This document shows positions 47,054 through 58,440 of a stretch of 64,000 nucleotides of DNA, in pieces. Source of the stretch: Allodiplogaster sudhausi (lineage: Eukaryota; Nematoda; Chromadorea; Rhabditida; Diplogasteridae); assembly GCA_945643635.1 (NCBI GenBank), contig CALZFC010000027.1:2309501-2373500 (forward strand), read 5' to 3'. The number at the start of each line of letters is the position of its first letter. The first letter of the stretch is position 1. The translations under genes and the position numbers were made by a program. A model generated the notes under the pieces. It did not search any database. It was not told the origin of the DNA and saw only the letters and a program-made list of their open reading frames with translations.

Positions 47054-50000
47054 ATGGCTGACCCGGTGACCACTGGCTTCTACACTCTGTACGCGATCGA
47101 AGCTGCGCTGACTGCTGGCTACATCTGGGTGCTCGGCTGTCTCTCATACAGCAACGTGCCCATTCACACGTCATCCTTCTTCATCCTCTTCGTCTCCACC
47201 GGTTCGTGCTTTACTTAGCGCATTTACGTTAACAAATTTACAAGTTTGATCACAAAATCTTCTAAAGGCATCGGGATTCGTGAATCGCATTTACGCGCAT
47301 GAAAGCATTTTAAACTGCCAACGTCACAGAATTGGCTATTCTTTCCCTAGATTGAACTATTTTAGTTCACGCTCAAGTGCGTTAATTCAGACATGTGTCC
47401 ATTATCTGCTCTATTACGTTGCAAATGCAATGAAATGGAGGAGTTTTTTTATCGCTATTTAAGCTATTTCATGCATATGAACTTTTTTTAACAAAGGATT
47501 TCTATTGACAATTGCTACTATAATAAATTGTGAAGTCTTTGACCACCCTGTGAATACTATGTTCTGGAAAGTTTGAAATTGTGGTGACGAACAAGAACAA
47601 GGGAGGTCAGTGTACAGAGAACAATTGTTTAGGATCACATTTAGAACAGCGGAAAAGCTTTTCTGCAAGAAATGATAGAAAATCTAATATAGGCTAAATT
47701 CAATCTATCTTTGTTTATTTTAAGTTCTTAGAGTTCTGATGGCTTCGTTAGAAATAGATATTGCTTGGATAGATCGTGGTGATTAGTCAACTAGAACGAG
47801 CAAAGTTCTGAATTAAATTTTTTAAATTGACCTGCTCAACACGAATAACTCATTGATATTGAGTAAAATATTAGAAATGTCGATGCGACAGCGATGCAAT
47901 TTGTGTCGAACGTACATACCTTATTAGGTTAACTTACATATATTCGCTTTGGTCTAAAAAAAGATTGATCTTCGGTCTGTGTGGTAGTTTAAGAATAAGC
48001 AGCAAACGAAAGGCAACAAAATTCTGCTTCAATGCAACATATTGAGCGAAAAACTATCCCGAACAAGCAACCGTTAAATAATTGTTCTTACTGGTGTTTT
48101 TACTTTTCTTTAAAACTGCACGAAAACGACATCATCCGACTTTTCCTCGAAATTTTTTCTCCCTTTTTCCAGGTTGGTGCGGCGTTCTAAATGAGCTCGT
48201 CCTCATCGTCATGCGACTCGTGTCAGAGATTATGATGGAGGCATACAATCACGGTTCGGACGACTTCACTTACAAAAGGACACCAAGAGTACCTCTTAAA
48301 CCTTCAACAGAACGATAAAATCAACATACAATACGTATGTACATACATACATATAAAAAAAGTTTTCTTTCAAATCTAGGAGCTAATAGCTAATTAATTT
48401 AGGAGCTAATATACATATGATTTAAATAAAAACATTATTTCCCAACAAGCAGATTTGGCGATGCGAATCTGCTTCTGTGTCGCGCACGGCGCATCGGTCG
48501 CACACACGATTGGCTCTCTTCTCAGCATTCTCAATCGTGTCTCGGCGACGCAAACAACAAACTACCACAAGGTTAGTTGCTTGTTAATTTATTGCAAAAC
48601 AAGAACAAGAAAAATAGCGCTCTTTTTTATTATTATTATGAAAAGCTATTAATTGTACAGAAAATAAGCGAGAATGAGTAATATGGACATATAATCACTA
48701 TTCAGTAATATGTATTATAGTGCTACCGTAATCACCATAATAGTGCCTATTCCCTTATTAGATCTGGAGCCGTCGTCGACTAGTGGCAATGATCGGCGCG
48801 CAGTGGCTCGTACCTGCGGCCGTCTTCGCCGTCTTTCTCTCATGCGGCGCCAGCTACCTCTGGATGCCCGATGGAAAGCATAGCATTCTCACCGGGCTAC
48901 TGGGCACGCCGATGCTGGTGTGTCTGTTTTCGTTATGGCAAGGGAGTAGAAAACCTTGAGGACCCAGTGTTTCTACAAACTGGTTGAATGTTAGCCATTT
49001 CTTTGAAAATTGCATGTATATCAAAAAGGATGTAATCTAAAATAGTATCTTCGGGCATTGCTCCGAATTGTTGGATCCTGTTCAGCTATGTATTCTTTTC
49101 CTCCTCCCGCCAGATAACGAAGGGCACCATTTGCCCCCAATTTTTAAATCCCTTTCTGCTATATGATTTTCTCTCATCAGATTACATATTGTAATTTGTT
49201 GGTTGCCCCCCGTCTCAATTTTGTATAATCTTCAGCTGTCAATTCTTTAGATAACGAAGGGCATCATGTGTGTGACGTACGGCGTCTTCGCTGTTGTCTC
49301 GGTGCCGCTCAACATTTTCGCATGGGTCGCGCTCCGCAAACGCATCAAGAACGCCGTACGTTTGTCCAAGGTATTCTCTCTTTTGGCTGGATAACATCAC
49401 AGAGTAAATATCCAGTCGCGATGATATATGTATACGGTGGTCGGAGGAGCATCAGTAGTTTTAATTACATAATAATTACGAATACAATTTTTTCTTCGAG
49501 ATTTCCGGTCTATGGCATTTTCGATGAAGTAATAGTAGCGTAATATTTTGTTAATTGGCAATAATCTTTGATACTTTCCCTTGTTTGCTAGTAGTTGGCA
49601 TTTGTAGCCTCTTCATTATTGAAGCAGCAACTATGGAGGGAAATATCAGAGAAGTGTCTGAGGAGATGTGAGAGCCATTGAATATGTACATATGTACATA
49701 TGTCTCGCCCACTTATTATTTCTTTGCCATGTGACGCTTGGAGTAGCATTTCTGTAGAAGACTTTCATTTTCATTCCAATTAGCAAAAGCTCAGCTCGTA
49801 AAGAAAAAAGCAAATGTTAAGCACCTCGTAGCTAACAATAAGGTATTCTGTTCAGATCTCTACATTCGATTCACCGTCCAGAGCACAGTGTATGAAGATT
49901 TTAGAACTAAAATGCGAAGGAACACAACAAAAACATAATGAAAATGCCGTTTGTAGTAGCTGTTTCCATATTCGTATATGCCGGCCAAAGCGCCTTTCAT

Positions 50001-50807
50001 CAGCACACAAGGAAATTGAACAATCAAAAGAATCAGGATGTTTTGTAGATAAAAGTGCATTGTGATGCGGCACAGAACAACAGAAAAACAATGATCATTG
50101 ACGGCTACAAATTGTTTTTGCGACAAAGAGCAAAAAACTAGGAGGGAGCATTAAAAATTATTACCATTATTACTTTAAGACTAACCAAACCGCAGACGGC
50201 ACTATACATATAAGTTTTAAAAAAACTCGTTCTTAAATTCGCGTCTTATTGCCTGACGTAATGGCGAGAGAACATGCGATATTTAGAGGGATGTGACTGT
50301 AACGATCAGGAAAACTCAAATAGATTACGATAATTAGTCGCGCGCCTTTAAATGATCTTTTTTTGTTTGAGACGATGAAGCACGACGCCATTATGCTGTG
50401 GCAGACATCAGCGACGTGCGCTGCGCATGTTGTCGGGCTCGCGACTCAGGTCGTCTGGACAGCCGGCATCTTCGTCGGTGATGCTCAGCTTGAGATTGCT
50501 GCTCTGCGAGGGGTTCGTCCTCTATTGTCCATTTTCCATTTAAAATTACTTTAAAACACTTAATTAATTGAGCTATTAATTGTTTTTCCTTCAGTTTGCG
50601 CTTGCCTCATGCACAATTGTCTTCATTCCTCCCGTGATGCTGCTCGCACTCTCTCCGCCAACACGCCGAGCTGCAACGCGTCCCTTCCGACGCGTCGCGG
50701 CTCCCTTCGTCAAGTGTCTTCCATTGCTTCCCAAGGCGTCGTCCAATAATGTTACTATCACTAACGGTGCCGTCTCATCGCTTAATCATCATTCAATGCA
50801 GTATTAG
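47054..50807 (+). CDS. Seven-transmembrane serpentine receptor (nematode chemoreceptor-like GPCR), 325 aa
   Basis: Seven exons keep phase from ATG to TAG: 47054-47201, 48173-48253, 48453-48571, 48762-48917, 49251-49370, 50372-50512 and 50595-50807. Length fits nematode Sr-type receptors (about 300-350 aa). Hydrophobic helices are visible at roughly residues 10-30, 37-62, 78-100 (ICFCVAHGASVAHTIGSLLS), 119-142 (MIGAQWLVPAAVFAVFLSCG), 165-190 (GIMCVTYGVFAVVSVPLNIF), 212-235 and 252-276 (FALASCTIVFIPPVMLLAL). After helix 3 comes LNRVSATQTTNYHKIW, where these receptors carry an NR-type motif and a basic W/Y loop; this recalls the Srv/Srg groups. The cytoplasmic tail is basic, then Ser/Asn-rich. 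It would signal from the sensory membrane through G proteins; the ligand is unknown. The subgroup is a guess. Confidence 0.85.
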
Positions 50808-50860
50808 ATAACACCGATTTTCGCATGCACCTTTTGTTTATATCATGTAGAAAGAGATGA

Positions 50861-50866
50861 AATAAA
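50861..50866 (+). terminator. Polyadenylation signal of the GPCR gene
   Basis: AATAAA 54 bases after the stop codon. Confidence 0.6.
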
Positions 50867-51206
50867 TCTTGATTGAAAATTATACGGATGAACAAAAACA
50901 AATCAGCCATTAGTAAAAGTCATGAAAGATCTCATTGTCCACTGGTGAATGCAGTAAAACTCTTTATCACTTCAATTATTTTAATAACCTACTCTGGTTT
51001 TATTTGACGCGATACTTCGCAAATCTTCCATCCGTAACTACGACTCCATCCAGTAAATTGTGGAACTACTTTAAAGTATTTTTTTTTAATCGTCCTCTCC
51101 TTCACATTGGTTGTATGTATGTCTGTGAGAAAATCGTATATACATGAATGTTATTCTTTGCTAAATAAAAACATTTCTCCTTTCTCACGTGTCGTTCTTC
51201 TTACAA

Positions 51207-51574
51207 TTAGATTGCAAAATGCCTCATGAAAAAAGTGTTGCTGTTGCCCTGGGAAAGTATGCCGTAGCCGTTGCTCTCGTGATGATGTCGCTGAAGGAAG
51301 ACTACTCGATGGAGTGGCGATCGATGTGGCGAGGAGGCAGCCGAAGGAAGAAGAGGCGAGCACTCGCCATCATCCTCTTCGACTTCCTCTTCGTCATCCT
51401 CGACGTCTTCCTCTTCGAGTAGCGGCTCTAGCGGCGTGGAGTCGTCTAGCGCCATCGCGCGCCCGATACTGGCCACTAATCGATTTCTAATCATTGAGCA
51501 TATCTTTCCAAACTATTCAAATCCAAACTTTTAAAGTATATTATCTCGTAAATTATCTTTCTTATATGATGGAG

Positions 51575-51618
<44 letters not shown>

Positions 51619-53082
51619 GTAATAAACTTACTCTTTGGTGGACGCTTTTGACGATACTTTCCGGCCACATCATTGCAACTGCTGTACGAGCTGCTGTCAC
51701 CGCCAGACATCGAGCGATGCAAACCGAGTGCGGCGAAGGCGACCTCCTCGAGACGAGGAGTAGTAGCCTGACAGATAGAGAAAGAGAGAGAGAGAGAGAG
51801 CGAAAAAATAATAAAGAGATGAGAGAGAGAGAAAGAAAGATAAAGAGGGAGAAAAATAATTGTAAATAGAGAGGGAAAAAAAGAGGGAAAGATAGAGAGA
51901 GATAGAAACAGAGAAGGAGATGCGTAGAAAGAGTCACACGTGAATTCAATCATTATCCTTTTTACAAACCGTAGTTGTTCTGAAAATTGGTACAAAGAGC
52001 ACAACTGAACCTGATAGTGGCTATGCACTGATGGAGACTGGCATAGAGGAGTACTGCTGAGCCTTTCATTCCGCCTGTTGCTGCTGTTATCCTGAGAAGC
52101 CGCTGCTCTCCTTGCCGGCACCGTGGTTCGCCGGGTCAGGAGGCGATTGCCGGTCAGCGACATTTGCTCGGCGATCTAGAGCCGTGCGTTTAATGATTAA
52201 AAGTTCATAGATCACAAGATCACAAGATCAAACATCACTGTTCATTCTTATCCCATAACCTTGTCACCAACATTGGATCTCTTAAATTGCTCACTTTGGG
52301 GCCGTATTTTAGGTACGGCCCCAAAGTGTAAAATCGATGACGTCACCGTCAAAATAGTAACCATTTTGTCCTCGTCCGTCATGCACAGGCCGAGGAGGCT
52401 GCCGACGGCGATGGATGGCCACTGGAGATAAGTGAAAGATTAAAGATATGATTGTAATCTACATACTTTTTAACAACAATGTAACAATCTAACTTTGGAC
52501 AATTGAGGAATTAGTATTATTTTCGCGAATCACACTCCAACCATCTCAGCCATGCTAAGAAGACGCTTGCGCAGCGACTTGCCCTTCTTGCTCATGTCCG
52601 TATCCGTTGTAAGGCTGTCTCCAGGCAGGCGCCTTTATGGCTGTCTTCTTCCATGCTGCTCCACCTCTCTCTCCATCTGCACCCAATGTCGAAAAGGAAT
52701 TATCGAAGTTGACAAGTGCACATCAGCAGTGAATCTCCAGAAAGCTGCGGACTTTTTGCGAGCAACCTCTTCCCCTATTTTCTCTTCCTCTTTACCATTA
52801 GCAGAGTTGGAATTGGCCCCGTGCCAAAAGTCAGGAGCATAATCACATGGCAATTGTGGGTGACATCATCGTCGGCCATGTGCTTGAGGTCGGCTAAGCG
52901 AGAGAATTTGACATTGATAACAAAGCAGAAATAGACAACTGAAGTGAAGTGGAAATGGGTAGATCAATTGAAATGGTAGGTAGATCGGGAAGGAGAGCAA
53001 CCACAACAGTCCGTCCAGTGATGGCAAGCTGACCCTGCGGCTGGTGCCATGATGAGGAGCCGGCAGCAATCACTTACCATTA
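51207..53082 (-). CDS. Unknown intracellular protein with acidic C-terminal region, 250 aa
   Basis: Exons 53082-53080, 52893-52865, 52632-52542, 52421-52362, 52175-52011, 51767-51632 and 51475-51207 keep phase (0,2,0,0,0,1) from ATG to TAA. The first exon would contribute only the ATG before GTAAGT; if that is wrong, the first firm exon is 52,632-52,542. Features: a basic start (MSKKGKSLRKRLLSMAEM), a hydrophobic short span (WPSIAVGSLLGLC), a Ser/Asn/Arg-rich middle (RRAAASQDNSSNRRNERLSS), then PRLEEVAFAALGLHRSM, a strongly acidic run (LLEEEDVEDDEEEVEEDDGE) and a His/Ser tail. There is no signal peptide. The acidic and basic blocks suggest a nuclear or regulatory protein, but I recognise no family. 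Introns hold GA repeats, a TA repeat and the inverted repeat at 52,292. Confidence 0.65.
51574..51613. repeat. (TA)n microsatellite
   Basis: About 20 TA units just downstream of an exon donor at 51,632. Confidence 0.95.
52292..52328. repeat. Perfect inverted repeat: 15-bp stem, 7-nt loop
   Basis: CACTTTGGGGCCGTA, loop TTTTAGG, then the exact reverse complement. It lies in the 186-base intron between exons ending at 52,362 and beginning at 52,175. Confidence 0.9.
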
Positions 53083-53694
53083 CTGGATCGTGTTTTGTGG
53101 AGTTTTAGAGAGTGAGAGAGAGAGAAGTGGATGGAGAAGAGAGAGAGTGAAGAAGGGAGAAGCACAACTAGAGAAAGATAGAGATAGAGAGACAATGAGA
53201 GAGTGGATAAAGCGGGTGAAGAGAGAGTGGAGAGCGAGAGTGGGGAGAGATCGTGGAAAGAGACTGGAGAGAGTGGAGAGAGATAGTGAACAGGGAGAAA
53301 GTGGAGAGAGATAAGGCGATCGTCAGATGGCGATAGGTGGCGAAGATGGAGAGAAGAGTGGAACAAATTGTTCCGGACCCGGATCGAATGTAGCCCTCTG
53401 CACCATCGGCTACTCTCTTTTAAATGCGAATAAAGAAGGCGGTGTATATCAGTTGCAAGGCTTGGAAAAGGACCCTATGAAATGGAACAGCGTCCCGAAA
53501 ATGGTGAAGAAGAATGGAGAAGGGCAGCGTCGCCTTCCTGAGTCAACTTTCTTTCTTTCTTTCTTTCTTTCTTGCTCTCTCTCCCTCTCTCCCTTTCTCT
53601 CTCTCGCTCTCACTTGCACACTATCTCTCTCATCACTCTCTTCGCTCGGTCGCCTTTCTCGACTTCTCTGCCTTGCACTTCCTTGTCAGAGTTC

Positions 53695-53732
<38 letters not shown>

Positions 53733-55130
53733 GATTCTCTCCAAAACTTTTCGCCGCCCTTCTTCCCGCAGATGGGTGACATTTTCTCTTTTCTTTTGCT
53801 TCATCTTCTTCATCACCATCGTCATCTTCTTTCTCTTTAACATTCGATTACTCCTTCCATTCAAACTCTCTCACCCTTTCAAACTACGATATCTTTCTCG
53901 CCTTAAACTATGCCAAGAAATCATTCCGCTGTTTTGATCAGTCCTTAGTCAATCATTAAAGGTTTATTTCATGAATAAACTGCTGTGTATGAAATATGTG
54001 CGAGCACTCAATATCTCTTTCCAAAAGTCTAGCAATCGCGCTCATCCTCTCTCTTATTCTCTCTTATCTTTTCGTTTAAATTTCCTTCTCTCTCTCTTGC
54101 TATTTATTACTTTCTCTCTATCTCTCTTTCTCTCTCTTGCTATTTATTACTTTCTCTCTATCTCTCTTTCTCTCTCTTTATCTCTCTCTCTCTCTTTCTC
54201 TCTCCCTCTCTTTCCAGCTCTTTTTCTCTCTGTATCTGTTTCCCTTTTTTTCTAAAACCGTCTATAAAGTTCGCCTCGGCCTCGTCCCACTCGCCGACGA
54301 GACACGGACAACGTGACAAACTGTGCAAGAGTAGCATGTCATCCCACTCATCACTTTATTCGACTTTCTCTCTCTCTCTCCCTATCGTTCCCTCTCCATC
54401 TTTTTCTCTATCTTTCTCTCTCTAACTTCCTCTCCCGCTCTCTCCCTCTCAATCTCTGCACCGCTCTTTTCTTTCCTTTCTTCTATTTCTTTTCTTCTCT
54501 CTTCTCCATTCACACGATGAGACAATCCATCAATTTAGTTTGATTACGGAAAAGAAACTCCCCTTGGCCTTTCTCATCACACAGATATTAAATTGAGACG
54601 GTAGTTTAGCGAATGACAGCTTCGACAGATGTCTTTGCGAATGCACGGTATTTTATTTAACTGTAAATAATTGGCATATAATTCATACATACATATGTAC
54701 AAGATTACCCTAACATTGTGAACAAGTCATGGGAAATAGAATCGGGCCTAAAACGACCAACCTAACTATATGTGATTTAACTATGTCCTATATTAAGGTA
54801 ATCTATCTTACATTACTAACAAAAGTGCCTATAACTAGTACAAGTAAACAACCTACACTCTGGAAATTCATTTGTAATGGTGATTTCAATTGTACACAAT
54901 TGCACCCTGAGTCTGTATAATGCAAGTGAAACGAATGTGGCTATTGATTCAGCGGTATAGTGAGAAGACAACACCCAGAGAACAAGAGTCTTATACAAAA
55001 TATATACAACTATTTCTAATTAACTGGCTAATAAATGCCCAAGTAACAAGTTGTTTATGATGACAAACTGGTCAACAAAAAGCATGGGGAAGGCATGGAT
55101 GGGATGGGGGGTTAATTATGTGGTAATTAA
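53083..55130. other. Intergenic region with CT and GA tracts
   Basis: GA-rich at 53,100-53,310, CT-rich at 53,555-53,745 and 54,040-54,250. A plus-strand frame at 53,327-53,540 (GTNCSGPGSNVALCTIGYSL ... GLEKDPMKWNSVPKM) looks protein-like but lacks splice partners. The minus strand at about 53,422-53,430 reads ATTTAAAAG, a possible TATA element for the gene starting at 53,082. From 54,600 to 55,130 AT-rich DNA with nothing recognised. Confidence 0.4.
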
Positions 55131-57420
55131 TTAGCAAAGACACCATCGAGACGAGTACAAGTTGGTGGCGTTCAGGTCGAAGAGCTCGGCATCGCCACTT
55201 TCAAGCGAGCGCACAAGTGCGTTGAAGAGCCGCTCGTAGAGGCTGGCGATCACGGGCGCTTTCTCCTTTAGAAGAACTCAGAGAATCATTTAATCGATCA
55301 ATAAAAGACAAATATCGATTGTGTCATCATTCTGCGCATTTAATACAGATGAATTCGATTGGTAAGACAGCCATAAACCAATTGACACCCAAAATTGGAT
55401 CAAAATTTATAGAATAAACATTGAAAAGTGGAATACACACATATATGCATATGTATGAAAAATGTATTTTTGTTATTTATTTATCGACATAAAATTAATT
55501 TAAATGTGACGGCACTTGAATATGGCGAGTCCAATAGAATTCTAAAGAAATCCCAGAGTCATTACGAGAAAAATAAGTGACAGGAAATAATATGTATTAT
55601 TTATGTAAATTGCAAAACTACGTTACAAACCCTGGCAAACTTGGCGCTCGAATGCTTGAGCAGCCAGCGAGGACGGCCGACTTGGTAGCGTCGTCGGTAG
55701 ACGTTGTCGAAGGCGATCATCCGCAAGTCCTCCAGGTCCTGGGGGAGAGTTTGTGACTCATGCCCTCTTGGTCATGCCATTCGGGCCAATTACATTCACT
55801 GGTTAATTTTACGAAATAAACTTGATATATATACATAAGGATGTTGCTGCTTATGCATGCTTGCATACATTATTGGTAACCCGCCACACATATGAGCCGA
55901 GAAAGAATACAACATAACATATATGTACTGTTCCGTTATGCCTCACCATAAGCCAAAAACGTCTTGGCAACTGTTTTCACGCGGCTTAATTTTGTACTTT
56001 GGCGCAAATAACTTACAATTAGATACTTTGGTGCAATAAGCGCTGTAGCCGAGACCCTGGCCGCTGAGCGGCTCTGTACAACATACATGTACATATACAT
56101 ATGTATGTACATGCATACCTTGTTTCCGTGAGACCGAGCGTGGTCACTGCTGTTGTTGTTGTTGTTGTTATTGTTGCTGTCGTTGGCGACAAGCATGGCG
56201 GAGGCGGCGCCGGCGGCCGTGCGATGCAAGAGCGCCGAGCATCGCCAGCAGCCAACGCCACGCGCCAGCGACGGCTCGTAATCGGCGAGGTTCTGACAGC
56301 AACAGAATAATTATGTATGTAATCAACTCTTTTTCTTGGCACTGATTTTTTAAACGCTTTTTTAATCCGGACATTCAATACATTCATGAATAGTGACTGC
56401 AAAAGCATCATTCATTCTACTTTCATTCAACTTTCACTGACCGCGCTTATGGTTTTTAAAGGTTTTTAACCGGTTCTTTAAGACATTTTCATGAATAGTA
56501 AAGTAAACGTGAGAAAATAGCGATTAAACATACAGAGCAGACGAGCGGGCTGCAGCAACGTGGCGCGTGGCGGTTACGGTGCACTAGACGGCAAATTTCC
56601 TGATGAACTCGTGGTCAATATAATTACAATGAAAAAATATATATCAAACATATGTATATTGTTTTAATTACTTTTATGCATGTTATTATCAGTAAGTAGC
56701 AAAACGTACGACTGGTGGCGATTTGGCAGCCGCAACAATCTCCGTGAGCGCGACGTTGAGGCAACGAGGCTGCGAGCATTTATTTATTCGATTTATTTCC
56801 CAATTTAAAAAATTATTAAAAATTATGTATCATTTTATATTTTTTTGCAGTATTATTTAATTAACGAAATACTAAGCGTGTTTACCATTCCATAAACCAT
56901 AAGACAACATCTTTCTACTAGATATGCTTACCTGACTCGGTTCGTACGTGCTCATGTTGCTGTGGCACGCGCCGTTCAGCCAGACTGTCGACCAGAAACC
57001 CTGCAATCGTGCAGAGCCAAGAATGCCAAGAAGAAAATCAAATTGAGTGTGCACACATTTTATTTTATAAAAGTTACAAGAGTAAATATTTATGGCCGTT
57101 GTCGCATAATAACATATTCGCCCTCTCACAACAGTACGAAAGCAATGGAGATCTAGTAGATTTTGCTAGGCGTAGCTGACAAGCGAAACAATTATTAGGA
57201 GGTGTGACACCTTCAGAGTGAGAGAAGAGGTGGTTTCGAAGCAAAAAGAGATGTTATCTTACTTTCGACGCCTTCGCGCTCTCTCTCCGTCTTTCTCTCT
57301 CTTTCTCAGATTTTTTTTCTCACCTATCGTTTACTTTTCTTTTCCCATACCTAACAGGTCAGGTGGTTGATGAGCAAAACGACACTTACAATAAACTTCT
57401 CTTCCGTTGCCATCGCTCAT
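55131..57420 (-). CDS. Unknown Cys/His-bearing protein with Asn repeat, 208 aa
   Basis: Seven exons keep phase (1,1,1,0,0,0) from ATG to TAA: 57420-57390, 57000-56932, 56769-56710, 56583-56534, 56292-56119, 55738-55631 and 55265-55131. It starts MSDGNGREVYWFLVDSLAER. A cluster CCGCQIATSLHRNRHAPRCC followed by GVGCWRCSALLHR could bind metal. Then come a run of seven Asn and a helical C-terminal part (DLEDLRMIAFDNVYRRRYQV, then APVIASLYERLFNALVRSLE) that resembles a folded domain. Exons 2 and 3 are also open in a second frame (WLNGACHSNMSTYEPSQ, CLNVALTEIVAAAKSPP), which would need a different 5' exon and a different donor; the C-terminal four exons are firm either way. No family recognised. 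Confidence 0.7.
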
Positions 57421-58440
57421 TGAAGTCGTGTTAGTTGTCACCGCTTTATCCTGTTCCTCTTCCTCTGTCTCTCTCTCACTCTCTCCTCTCTTTCTCTCTC
57501 GTCGTCTCTCTCGCTTCCTCTCTTTCTCACTCACTCTCTCTCTTCTTTCTTTCTTCTATCCCTCCCACTCTCTCTCTCTCTAGTATTCTTTCTCTTCTTT
57601 CTTCTTTCGACAAAATTTCACTTGTTTTGCCCCAGCGCGCCCGCTTCTCTCTCGCCTTCGGCTTCGTCGAGGGTCTCCTCCGTACTCTAAACCTTGACTG
57701 TCCTGCCGAGTTCTCGTGATGCTTAGCCTGCTCCTTCTTCGAACATCGAAAGAAAATCGGCTTTCAGAAGCTATAGATCGTCTAAACTGAAGACCATTAA
57801 CACCCCCACGGTTCATAGACAATGAAATATGGCGAATTATATGCGGTGTCGAAACGATAAATCGTAGAAAAATATGATTAAAATTCCGTGATTGAAAAGA
57901 CTCATAAAGAGTAGAAGAGATAATCATATCCAAATCGAGAGAAAGAGGAACGGGGAACGAGAGAAAACGTCTTAGACAAAAGATGTGAAAGAAGTAAAGA
58001 CACGGAAAGTAATAAGGTGTAAAATACGTACATTGAAGATGGAACACAATTATGGAAGAGAGGAGAGCATAGAAAAGAGAAAAGGAGTGAAGGAGACTAT
58101 GTGAATTAGAGTGGAGATGTAGCAGACAAAGAGAGCGTGATAAAGATGCGGAGAGAGATAGAGAGAAAGAGAGCGAGGGGAAAGAGAGAGAGAGAGAGAG
58201 AGGAAGGGAGAGAGAGAAAGAGAGAGAGAGAGCGAGAAGGTTGTGTCAAGTGAAATGGTTGCATGATGGTATTTGTAACAAGTCCGCCGAACAGATAATG
58301 GCCGCTTGTCAGCCACGTTGTTCTGAATCAGATATACTTTTCTTCTCTCACTGTCTGTCTGCCTCTCTCTCATTCTCTCTTAATGACTCTTTCTCTTCTC
58401 ACTATCTGTTTCTCTCTATATCTTACTCTTTCTTTCTTTT
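57421..58440. other. CT/GA-rich intergenic stretch with one isolated exon-like frame
   Basis: CT tracts at 57,465-57,600 and GA tracts at 58,130-58,235. At 58,243-58,340 a plus-strand frame reads KWLHDGICNKSAEQIMAACQ then PRCSESD, with four cysteines. It looks coding but has no confirmed neighbours. Confidence 0.35.

Noticed and set aside
49852..50126. Minus-strand hydrophobic frame inside the fifth GPCR intron
   Set aside because: It resembles membrane segments, but the seven plus-strand exons already give a full seven-helix receptor in unbroken phase, and this frame has no partner exons.
51189..51422. Plus-strand basic frame (KKRRALAIILFDFLFVILDVF)
   Set aside because: It is the complement of the acidic last exon of the minus-strand gene, which joins in phase with six upstream exons.
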